Source of the DNA: Ferirhizobium litorale
GTDB lineage: Bacteria; Pseudomonadota; Alphaproteobacteria; Rhizobiales; Rhizobiaceae
Assembly (NCBI GenBank): GCA_030028905.1
Contig: JALDYZ010000022.1
Span: 1-57,232 of the forward strand
DNA: 57,232 nt
Reading direction: 5' to 3'
The position numbers and the translations under genes are program-made. Of this stretch, positions 49,525-56,502 are shown in pieces (within the stretch, counting starts at the first letter, position 1; each line of letters starts with the position of its first letter). Under the pieces are notes generated by a model. The model saw only the letters and a program-made list of their open reading frames with translations. It was not told the origin of the DNA and did not search any database.

Positions 49525-50268
49525 TGTTTCTTCCTATGAAACTGACCGCCTTGATTGCTACCGGTTCACCGCAAGAAGGTCAACGTTGGGTTGAAACGAG
49601 GTTCTGATTTTTGCGGTTCCTCGTTTGCATCGTTGCCCACGATAGGCGGAACTACGAGCAATTCCATTGCATGATCCCTCGATCTTTCTTCACTGCGAAC
49701 TAGTCACGGAATATAAATTTTCCCGCCCCACAAAAATTCCCCCTTCCCCTTCAACCACTTATCATTTTCCCACCTCCCCGGTTTTCCCCCTCGCCAAAAC
49801 CCGTGCCTACAATCATCCCGTTCCGTCGTCGGATACACCGGGTGTGCGTACCCGGCGAGGCGGGACCGGCGCCGGCGCGCCGGGCGATCGCAGGCCCGGA
49901 GCGTCGGGGTTCGCGGAAAATGGCCTTCCCCTGGCGGCCAAGGGGCGCAAGCGGGCATGACCTTTCGGGGCGGCCCGCTTCCCGAAGCCAAGGGCCAGGC
50001 GTGCCTGTGTGGCGCACAAGGCGCGGCGTGGTTTCCACCACCGCCTGCGTCGTAGAGAGGCCGAGTCGCGGGCACAAACCGCCGAACGGGGCGCTGGAAG
50101 GTGCCACATACACTACTCACACGAGGCAGCTTCGAGCGCCCCGTCCGATGCTCGCTGGCCTGAAAGGTCGGCGGGAGAGTTGGAAATGCCCGAAACCACG
50201 GCGGAACTTTTCGCGCGCGGCGTTTTCGCGCGCCCGCCGACAGGAGGCCCCACTCACGGGAGAGGAGA
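49525..50268. other. Intergenic stretch upstream of the helicase
   Basis: No convincing gene is visible in these 744 bases. AAACGAGG (49594-49601) and CCTCGTTT (49619-49626) form an eight-base inverted repeat with a 17-base spacer, 70-102 bases upstream of the helicase ATG, a possible operator. From about 49680 the sequence becomes pyrimidine-rich and then GC-rich again, marking the end of the AT-rich segment. Open frames here lack ribosome binding sites. Confidence 0.5.
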
Positions 50269-50754
50269 ATGCGCTTGCCCGGTCGTATCGACATCACCCC
50301 TGAAATGCGCCAGACCATGCTGGCGGCGATCGTCGCGGACAGGATGCCGGCCGCCCGCTGCCGCATCCGCGCCTGCCGCCGCCACCGTTCTTGCGCGTAT
50401 CGCAATGCCCGAACCGGCGCTCCGCTCTGCTTCGGATGGCTGGAGGATGGCGAACGCGCCGAATGCGCGGCCGATCTCGCCGAGGCCGAACGCGCCTGCC
50501 GCATCATCCTCGGCGGCTGGAAGCCGGCGCCGTCGGCGGATCCAAAAGTGCGGGCCCGCCAGGATCTTGCCGTGGAGGCCGCGACGCGGGCGCTGTCGCT
50601 GGTCGAGGCATGGCAGCCGGCGCTCGTCGCCTGGCTGGGATGGCGGCTGGCCCTGGCGCCGCCGCTGCTCGAGGAGGGCGCCGACCTCGAGGAATACCGC
50701 AGCTTCACACGCTACCTGCGCCACCAGCTGGGCGCCGAGAACTGCTCGCTCTGA
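50269..50754 (+). CDS. Hypothetical protein, Cys-rich start (161 aa)
   Basis: The product starts MRLPGRIDITPEMRQTMLAA. Cysteines in CRIRACRRHRSC and further ones in PLCFGW, AECAAD and ERACR could bind zinc. The middle is helical with Trp-rich LVEAWQPALVAWLGWRLALA. GGGAGAGGAG precedes the ATG. No family is recognised. It is convergent with the J-domain gene. Confidence 0.65.
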   Translation: MRLPGRIDITPEMRQTMLAAIVADRMPAARCRIRACRRHRSCAYRNARTGAPLCFGWLEDGERAECAADLAEAERACRIILGGWKPAPSADPKVRARQDLAVEAATRALSLVEAWQPALVAWLGWRLALAPPLLEEGADLEEYRSFTRYLRHQLGAENCSL

Positions 50755-50836
50755 GATGGCGGGTCGGGCGCTTTTACCGGCCTTGGCCCCTGCCCTTTCG
50801 CCGGCCTTGGCCCCGGCGCCGGCCCTTGCCGCAAAC

Positions 50837-51490
50837 CTATTCGGCGGCTTCCGTCTCCGGCCCGGCGGATACCGGCTCGGGTTCGGCTTCGGGCGCCGCC
50901 TTGCTCTTGGCCTTGACGGCCACCAGCGTCGGCGGCTCCAGCTCGTAGGAATAGCCCTCCAGCATGCCGTAGGCCTGCTCGATGGTCTCGATCTGCGCCT
51001 CGGCGCCGCGGATGGCGTCGGAGATCGACTGGGCGCGGGCGCGCAGCATCGAGCCGAGCACGTCGGTTTCGGGGCGGCGCGCGATGCGGTCGAGGTGCTG
51101 GCGCACCCGGGTGCGGTGGCGCTCCAGCTCGAGGATGTGGAAGCGGCTCTTCAAAATGTCGTCGGTGAGCTTGCGGCGCAGCGCCGCGACGGGATCGAAG
51201 CTGCCGGGCTCGCGCTCGTCGAGGATCACCTCGTTGACAAGCGTCTCGAGGATCATCACCCCCTTGAGGTCGCGGGCGTCGGCGAGCTGCGGGTCGTAGC
51301 CGGTGTCGTCATAGACCTTGCGGCGCACCGGGTCCTTGAGCAGCTCGTAGGAAGCGGTGACCTTGCCGAACTGCTCGGTGTCGCCGCCGGCGTCGGGGTG
51401 CGCGGTCTTGGCGAGCTTGCGATAGGCGCGGCGGATGGCGGCGTCGTCGGCGTCGCGGTCGATTTCGAGCATCGCATAGGGATCGATCAA
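50837..51490 (-). CDS. J-domain (DnaJ-like) protein
   Basis: The 217-residue protein starts with a J domain: DPYAMLEIDRDADDAAIRRA, the HPD motif at 31-33 (TAHPDAGG), and SYELLKDPVRRKVYDDTG. The remaining 140 residues are helical and end in an acidic Ala/Pro/Glu tail; Gly/Phe and zinc-finger regions are missing, so it is a class III co-chaperone for Hsp70. A TTG start at 51490 is used because AGGAAGGG lies about eight bases upstream and the J domain needs the DPY residues; the next ATG at 51472 would remove them. Confidence 0.85.
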   Translation of the reverse strand: MIDPYAMLEIDRDADDAAIRRAYRKLAKTAHPDAGGDTEQFGKVTASYELLKDPVRRKVYDDTGYDPQLADARDLKGVMILETLVNEVILDEREPGSFDPVAALRRKLTDDILKSRFHILELERHRTRVRQHLDRIARRPETDVLGSMLRARAQSISDAIRGAEAQIETIEQAYGMLEGYSYELEPPTLVAVKAKSKAAPEAEPEPVSAGPETEAAE

Positions 51491-51958
51491 GGCTTAACCC
51501 TTCCTGGCACTGCGGGCATTGCGGCATTCTCCTGTGGCCTATCCCTACCGTCTGGCGGCGGTTGCATCAAGCGCCGGCGGGCTCGACGCACAGGCTGGTC
51601 GACAGCATCGCCATGCGACCGCAGGCTGGCGAAATTGTGGAGGCCGGCCGGCCATTTCGCCGGCAAGCCGCTGAAATTTGCCGGAATTTTTGACCACTGC
51701 CAGCCGGTCACAATATTGCCCCTTGCGTTTTTGCGCAAATCCTGTACCCATTTCAGCACTCGGGCATTTGCATGCCGGTGACTGGACTGAAGTGGTTATG
51801 CCTTCCGAAAGGATGGCGGCATGGGTGACACCCATGCGCGTAGACGTTCTTTCCCCGTAGGTAACTCTCGACCACCTTCCCTTAGGGGAAGATCACTATC
51901 CCCGCCTCCTTTCGAGGGTGCGGGAAATGACCAAAGACAGGGAAAAGGACTTCTCCCC
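51491..51958. promoter_or_regulatory. Leader region of the cold-shock gene
   Basis: The 468-base gap between the divergent J-domain and cold-shock genes holds no credible gene. Its last 150 bases carry short stem-loops, such as TTCCC-TTA-GGGGAA near 51888-51900 and GGGTGACACCC near 51826. This fits the long structured 5' leader typical of csp mRNAs, which unfolds or refolds with temperature. Confidence 0.45.
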
Positions 51959-52168
51959 ATGGCCACCAAGGGCACCGTAAAATTCTTCAACCAGGACAAG
52001 GGTTTTGGTTTCATCACGCCGGACAACGGCGACAAGGACGTATTCGTCCACATTTCGGCCGTTCAGGCTGCCGGCCTCGCCACCCTGAAGGATGGCCAGC
52101 AGGTTACCTTCGACACCGAGCCGGACCGCATGGGCAAGGGCCCGAAGGCCGTCAACATCCAGGCTTGA
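51959..52168 (+). CDS. Cold-shock domain protein (CspA family)
   Basis: The 69-residue protein contains the nucleic-acid-binding motifs RNP1 (KGFGFI) and RNP2 (VFVHI) in [20 protein letters not shown] and [14 protein letters not shown]. It binds single-stranded RNA/DNA as a chaperone. GGAAAAGGA lies just before the ATG. A textbook terminator with a TTCG tetraloop follows. Confidence 0.95.
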   Translation: MATKGTVKFFNQDKGFGFITPDNGDKDVFVHISAVQAAGLATLKDGQQVTFDTEPDRMGKGPKAVNIQA

Positions 52169-52210
52169 TTGCCGGACTGACGGTTCCTCGCGGACCTCGT
52201 AATTGGAAGC

Positions 52211-52241
52211 GGCGCATCTTCGGATGCGCCGTTTTCCGTTT
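52211..52241 (+). terminator. Rho-independent terminator of the cold-shock gene
   Basis: GGCGCATC-TTCG-GATGCGCC is a perfect eight-pair stem with a stable TTCG tetraloop, followed by GTTTTCCGTTT. It ends 12 bases before the convergent dusA stop. Confidence 0.92.
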
Positions 52242-52252
52242 GTGCAGCAGAG

Positions 52253-53269
52253 TCAGGCCGCTGGCGCCGTCTGTTGCAGCGACGTCTCAAGGTCGACCGC
52301 GGCAAAGGCCTCGGCGATCACCTCCGGCCCCGCCCCCGCCCTGGTCGCATCGGCCGACAGGATCTGGCGATAGCGCCGCGATCCGGCCACCCCGGCAAAC
52401 AGCCCGACCATGTGGCGGGTGACATGCACCAGCCGGCCGCCATTGGCGATATGGTCCGCGGCGTAGGCCATCATCGTGTCGCGCACCGCGTCCCAGTCGA
52501 TTGCGCGTTCGGCCGCGCCGTAGATGCGGTGGTCGACGTCGGCGAGCAGCGCGGCATTGTGATAGACCGCCCGCCCCAGCATGACGCCGTCGACGTGGCG
52601 CAGATGCTCCTCGGCCGCGTCGATGTCCGGAATGCCGCCGTTGATGCCGATGAACACGTCCGGGTGGCGCTCCTTCATGCGGTAGACGATGCCGTAGTCG
52701 AGCGGCGGGATCTCGCGGTTCTCCTTCGGGCTGAGCCCCTGCAGCCAGGCCTTGCGGGCATGGATCCACACCGCATCCGCCCCGGCATCGATAGCGCGGG
52801 ACAGGAAGTCGGGTAGCACCGTTTCCGGATCCTGGTCGTCGACGCCGATGCGGCATTTCACCGTGACCGGCACCCGCGCCACCGCCTTCATCGCCTTGAC
52901 GCAGTCGGCCACCGTTTCCGGTTCGCGCATCAGGCAGGCGCCGAAGGTGCCGGATTGCACCCGGTCGGACGGGCAGCCGACATTGAGGTTGATCTCGTCA
53001 TAGCCATATTCGGCGGCGATCCGGACCGCCTCGGCGAGCTTGGCCGGATCGGAGCCGCCAAGCTGCAGCGCCAGCGGGTGCTCGACGGCATTGTGGCCGA
53101 GCAACCGGTCGCGCACGCCGTGGATGATCGCATCGGCCACCACCATTTCGGTATAGAGCAGCGTCTGGCGGCTGATCTGCCGGTGGAAGAACCGGCAATG
53201 GCGATCAGTCCAGTCGATCATCGGCGCGACCGCGAAGACTTTTTCGCGATTAAGGTATTGATTTCTCAT
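52253..53269 (-). CDS. dusA: tRNA-dihydrouridine synthase A, 5' end replaced by an insertion
   Basis: The 338-residue flavoenzyme reduces uridine at D-loop positions 20/20a. Family motifs are VAPMIDWTDRHCRFFHRQIS, LNVGCPSDRVQSGTFGACLM (with the catalytic Cys) and INGGIPD. The first nine codons, MRNQYLNRE, are encoded by the flanking insertion: the native start, encoding MYAHALKSGQK, is displaced to 55377. No good ribosome binding site precedes the present ATG, so expression may be changed. The 5' end of dusA is a known target of a family of tyrosine integrases. Confidence 0.94.
   Translation of the reverse strand: MRNQYLNREKVFAVAPMIDWTDRHCRFFHRQISRQTLLYTEMVVADAIIHGVRDRLLGHNAVEHPLALQLGGSDPAKLAEAVRIAAEYGYDEINLNVGCPSDRVQSGTFGACLMREPETVADCVKAMKAVARVPVTVKCRIGVDDQDPETVLPDFLSRAIDAGADAVWIHARKAWLQGLSPKENREIPPLDYGIVYRMKERHPDVFIGINGGIPDIDAAEEHLRHVDGVMLGRAVYHNAALLADVDHRIYGAAERAIDWDAVRDTMMAYAADHIANGGRLVHVTRHMVGLFAGVAGSRRYRQILSADATRAGAGPEVIAEAFAAVDLETSLQQTAPAA
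53215..53244. repeat. Attachment-site direct repeat, dusA-proximal copy
   Basis: CGATCATCGGCGCGACCGCG followed by AAGACTTTTT; on the minus strand it encodes KVFAVAPMID of DusA. It differs from the distal copy at three positions. Confidence 0.82.
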
Positions 53270-53628
53270 GGTTTTCTACAACTGCACCACGCTTGAACAC
53301 TCTGCACCACGACCATTTTTGGCCACTCTTTACCACGAGTAACCATTTGAATCCATTGGAAGTAGATTCCGGGTAATTCCCTAACTGCACCACGAACTGC
53401 ACCACGAACTGCACCACGAACTGCACCACGAACTGCACCACGAACTGCACCACGACAATGGCGATCCGTGCTTGCAACTGCACCACAAAGCGCCGCCTAA
53501 GCTGCCAAAAATGGCCGAGAATTATTGTTTATCTCCTTGGTCCGAAGCAGCAACCCCGTTAGATTCAGTTGTCCGTGTGTCGCGGATATTCAACCAGTTG
53601 TTGAATACGCAAAGGATAGTCCTGTACC
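53270..53628. other. Island left end: non-coding, repeat-rich
   Basis: This 359-base stretch between dusA and the methyltransferase holds the 12-bp unit AACTGCACCACG at 53280-53291, six tandem copies at 53383-53454, and near-copies at 53302-53311 and 53476-53487. The minus-strand frame across it encodes FVVQ repeats and is an artefact of the array. The present dusA promoter must lie here. Confidence 0.6.
53383..53454. repeat. Tandem array, six perfect copies of a 12-bp unit
   Basis: AACTGCACCACG is repeated six times without spacer or mismatch. Another perfect copy is at 53280-53291, and partial copies are at 53302, 53476, 55077, 55239 and 55250, that is, near both ends of the island. The 12-bp period puts successive copies roughly one helical turn apart, as protein-binding iterons or integrase arm sites often are. 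Confidence 0.9.
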
Positions 53629-54663
53629 ATGCTCGCAAATACCTACACTCAAACAGGAAAGGACATGGTCCACGAAAATGTTGGCTACGAGGTTCTGGTC
53701 GGCGATTGCATGCAGAGCCTTCAGGGTCTCGCCGATCAGTCGGTTCATTGCTGCGTCACAAGTCCTCCGTATTTCGGGTTGCGCGACTACGGTGTCGATG
53801 GGCAACTCGGCCTCGAGCCGACACCCGACGAGTTCGTTACAGCGCTTGTGAACGTGCTCCGCGAAGTGCGACGTGTTCTGCGCGATGACGGGACGCTGTG
53901 GCTGAACCTAGGGGATAGCTATGCCAGCACCGCCCCGGGGACACGGAACGCCCCGTAGACGAAAGGAAGCAAAACAAACCCTGAGCAGTGGGGAAACTTC
54001 CGACCAGATCTGCGCGATTAAGGCATCAAGCCCAAAGACCTGATTGGCATCCCGTGGCGGGTAGCCCTCGCGTTGCAGGCCGACGGCTGGTATCTGCGCC
54101 AGGACATCATCTGGCAGAAATCGAACCCTATGCCCGAAAGCGTACGGGACCGCTGCACGAAGGCTCATGAGTATGTCTTCCTTCTCAGCAAATCGCCCAA
54201 ATACCATTTCGATTGGCAGGCAATGCGCGAAGACGCGGTGAAGGGTGCAGCCGGGTCATCATTTAACAAAGGAAAAACCGCTGAACACCAGCTAGGACGT
54301 AGCAGCGAAGCAGAGCGTTCCGAAGACGGAAAACGCAACCGGAGGAGTGTCTGGACAGTTAGCACAAAACCGTACAAGGGCGCGCATTTCGCCACCTTCC
54401 CCTCTGATTTGATCGAGCCGTGTGTATTGGCCGGATGCCCCCTCGGCGGCGTCGTGCTGGACCCATTTGGTGGCAGCGGCACTACGGCAGGGGTCGCCGT
54501 TAAGCACGGACGTAACGCGATCCTGTGCGAACTGAACCCGGAGTATGCCGAACTGGTACCTGCCCGTGTCGCATCCATCTCAGGTTCACCAGTTGCCCCT
54601 CTTCCAGTGAATGATAATGACGCCTTGGACTGGGACGCTTGGCGCGAGTGGGTCCTCGGCTAA
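53629..54663 (+). pseudogene. Beta-class DNA methyltransferase with two in-frame stops
   Basis: One frame of 345 codons is cut by TAG at 53956-53958 (codon 110) and TAA at 54019-54021 (codon 131). Motif IV is SPPY (45-48) in CVTSPPYFGLRDYG, then LWLNLGDSYAS. Beyond the stops, GIKPKDLIGIPWRVALALQA, KSNPMPESVRDR and the AdoMet loop DPFGGSGTT (278-286) are all intact. Motif IV before motif I and SPPY mark a beta-class N6-adenine or N4-cytosine enzyme, as found on prophages and islands. The 20 codons between the two stops look protein-like, so the lesions are substitutions, not frameshifts. No restriction enzyme gene is adjacent. Confidence 0.8.
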
Positions 54664-55178
54664 ATCTTCCACTCGAAAACCTGAAGCCGCCTTTGCCCGA
54701 CATAGTGAGGGCGGTTCGTCAGGTTCAGTATCACTGACACGACCGCCGTAGTGAACTGTGCGCGTGTACTGACCTCCACATCCGCGTAGGGTTTGATCCC
54801 CAACTGAAGCTGCGCGCACAAGCCGACCACCTTCTCCGTCGCGAACGACACCTTGATCTGGTGGGCGAACTCGTTACGCACTTTCCTAATCAATTCGCAC
54901 TCCCGGTACTCGGCTTCAGAAATCAGGCCAAGACCGAACGCTGCCGCGATCCTGGCAGAGAACGATCCGAGCGGTGCGTTGAAGCCATTGAGCAGTGCTT
55001 GGCTGCCCTTGTTCGGGATCAGGAAAGCCTCAATGACTTTGCCGAGCTGATCGTCGATCATAGCCGCAGCGGCCAGAGCTGCACCACGCTCGGTCTCCTT
55101 GTTGAAGTCGTCCAGAAAATCGGAAAATCCGATCAGGTGCGGATGGGTTTCGGCGAACGGTCTGCGATTACTTGACAC
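54660..55178 (-). CDS. MtlR-like / HEPN-type helical protein
   Basis: The 172-residue product is all-helical: FLDDFNKETERGAALAAAAM, DDQLGKVIEAFLIPN, SFSARIAAAFGLGLISEAEY and IRKVRNEFAHQIKV. The RNEFAH segment fits the R-x4-H signature of HEPN domains, and the whole resembles proteins annotated as MtlR family. GTG 55178 has GGAGG about 11 bases upstream. Its stop overlaps the methyltransferase stop tail-to-tail. An RNase toxin-like or accessory role within the island is possible; a mannitol-regulator role is unlikely without mtl genes nearby. Confidence 0.65.
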   Translation of the reverse strand: MSSNRRPFAETHPHLIGFSDFLDDFNKETERGAALAAAAMIDDQLGKVIEAFLIPNKGSQALLNGFNAPLGSFSARIAAAFGLGLISEAEYRECELIRKVRNEFAHQIKVSFATEKVVGLCAQLQLGIKPYADVEVSTRAQFTTAVVSVILNLTNRPHYVGQRRLQVFEWKI

Positions 55179-55299
55179 TCAGCATCATCCTCCACCTCGG
55201 GCGACCATCAGTTGAATCTGCACCCGCCGCTTGGTGCAAACTGCACCAGAACTGCACCATCGGGTTCTTGAAAATAAATAAACTAACGATTTCAATTGC

Positions 55300-55377
55300 T
55301 TAAAAACGCGCTGTACACTCGATCATCCGCGCGACCGCGAAGATCTTTTGTCCGGATTTCAGGGCGTGTGCATACAT
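55300..55377 (-). pseudogene. dusA: Displaced 5' remnant of dusA
   Basis: From ATG 55377 the minus strand encodes MYAHALKSGQKIFAVARMIE, then CTARF and a stop. KIFAVA-x-MI equals the start of DusA (KVFAVAPMID). GAGG lies eight bases before this ATG, so the native start and translation signal sit here, 2.1 kb from the rest of the gene. The remaining short frame ends inside the island at 55300. Confidence 0.78.
55320..55349. repeat. Attachment-site direct repeat, distal copy
   Basis: CGATCATCCGCGCGACCGCG followed by AAGATCTTTT; the first 24 bases match the dusA-proximal copy with one mismatch. It lies in the displaced dusA remnant. Confidence 0.82.
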
Positions 55378-55474
55378 CGGGCAACCTCGTTTTGCCCGCC
55401 GCTACAGCAATTCCGGCAAAAAGGCCAGTTTCCCCGACACGGTGACCACGCTGCAGCGCATTCCCGACGACGAC

Positions 55475-56065
55475 CTACGATTCCCGGAAGAACCGCCCGG
55501 CGCGCGGACCGGCCAGGATGACGTTCCAGGCGCGTTTGTTGTCGAAATTCTGGCGGGCGAGGAAGGTGTAGCCGGTCCGGTGCCAGGCCTTGACTGTGCC
55601 GCTCAGGTTGTCGAGCACGAAATCGCCGCTGTCGAGCCGTGCCAGCAGCACGGCGTGATTGTTGCCCCGGCGGTCCAGCACCACGGTCATCGCCAGACGG
55701 TCGGCTCTGAACCCGGCAGCAATGAGCTGCTTCATCTTCGCGAGCGCGAAATCCTCGCAATCGCCGCGGCCGTTGATCGGCAGCGACCAGTGTTCCCGCC
55801 GGCCGACCGACTTGCCGTCGGCGACGGCCCGCACCGAAGAATTGACCGCGCCGTTGACCCGTTTCAACAGGCCCATCGCCTCGGCGTCGCCCATCGACCG
55901 GCCGGAGCGACTGGTGCAAAGCCAGTCGTAACGGCTGCAGGCGGATACGAAGCCCTCGGGTGGGTGTATGGACCGTGTCGCCTGGATCATCGAGCCGGCA
56001 AATCCGCCTTCGCCGTACAGTAGGCCAGCCAGCAAAGCGCATGCAGCAATCAGGTAGTGTCGCAT
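55475..56065 (-). CDS. Transglutaminase-like cysteine proteinase (BTLCP family)
   Basis: The 196-residue protein starts with a signal peptide (MRHYLIAACALLAGLLYGEG). The BTLCP catalytic residues are visible: Cys in NGRGDCEDFALAKM, His in RGNNHAVLLAR and Asp in VLDNLSGTVKAW. These periplasmic proteins are widespread in alphaproteobacteria; LapG, a relative, cleaves the adhesin LapA, but the lap partners are not here. The start has no close alternative. The gene lies just outside the dusA insertion. Confidence 0.88.
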   Translation of the reverse strand: MRHYLIAACALLAGLLYGEGGFAGSMIQATRSIHPPEGFVSACSRYDWLCTSRSGRSMGDAEAMGLLKRVNGAVNSSVRAVADGKSVGRREHWSLPINGRGDCEDFALAKMKQLIAAGFRADRLAMTVVLDRRGNNHAVLLARLDSGDFVLDNLSGTVKAWHRTGYTFLARQNFDNKRAWNVILAGPRAGRFFRES

Positions 56066-56502
56066 GTTCAGTACCCCAATGCGGGCAGCGGACGCGCCCG
56101 ATACATTTGGAACTACTTATAGAAAGCGCCAATTCCGATTTTCTGAAGAGATTGATTAGACTTTGAGATATCGGCATTTTTTGGCCCGGCGTGCCGTTTC
56201 ATCGCATTTCCGGTCGCCGTCCGCCGCCCCGCCCCCTTCGCCGTGCCCCCCTACGTGACCGGTCACCGCAATCGAGGGGCAGAGTTCGTTGTTAAACGAA
56301 CGTACAAAAGTAGTAGCGGAAGGCGAAAACGGCAAAAGACATCCCCAAACTGATAGTCGCTTGTATCCACCGCTACCCCTTTGAATAAAATACAACGCTG
56401 ATATGTTATAGTACAAACAGTGTATATTGAAGTTATTACTTTATTAACATAAAACATATCTCCAAGAACAAAATAACAAACAAAACTAGATGGAGAGAAA
56501 CA
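56066..56502. promoter_or_regulatory. Regulatory region upstream of the repeat protein
   Basis: This 437-base gap contains two perfect dyads: GTGACCGGTCAC (56255-56266) and GTTCGTT-GTTA-AACGAAC (56284-56301). From about 56380 to 56490 the DNA is very AT-rich, as expected for a strong or silenced (MucR/H-NS-like) promoter. The ribosome binding site GGAGAG of the downstream gene is at 56492-56497. No gene is seen. Confidence 0.5.

Larger units (their letters stand above)
53215..55349. mobile_element. 2.1-kb non-autonomous island inserted in dusA
   Basis: A 30-nt sequence of dusA is repeated in the same orientation at 53215-53244 and 55320-55349 (27 of 30 identical), the mark of site-specific insertion. 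The enclosed DNA is richer in AT than the neighbours. It carries 12-bp repeats at both ends, a broken DNA methyltransferase and an MtlR/HEPN-like gene, but no integrase or excisionase. It may be the remnant of a larger island, or a cis-mobilisable element moved by an integrase encoded elsewhere. Confidence 0.82.

Noticed and set aside
49667-49960. 97-codon open frame upstream of the AT-rich helicase
   Set aside because: Composition is Pro/Arg-rich and it changes character where base composition changes; there is no ribosome binding site.
51487-51759. Minus-strand 90-codon frame in front of the J-domain gene
   Set aside because: It overlaps the TTG start and ribosome binding site of the J-domain gene and has no family features.
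53383-53454. Possible CRISPR array
   Set aside because: Units are 12 bp with no spacers, and no cas genes are near; it is a simple tandem array.
53250-53486. Minus-strand frame encoding repeated FVVQ units
   Set aside because: It is the translation of the 12-bp tandem array, has no ribosome binding site and overlaps the dusA start; the repeat is better read as DNA binding sites.
46978-54663. Stop-codon reassignment (TAA/TAG read as Gln) in the foreign genes
   Set aside because: Each gene has only one or two such codons while using CAA/CAG freely elsewhere; nonsense mutation or base-call error is simpler.
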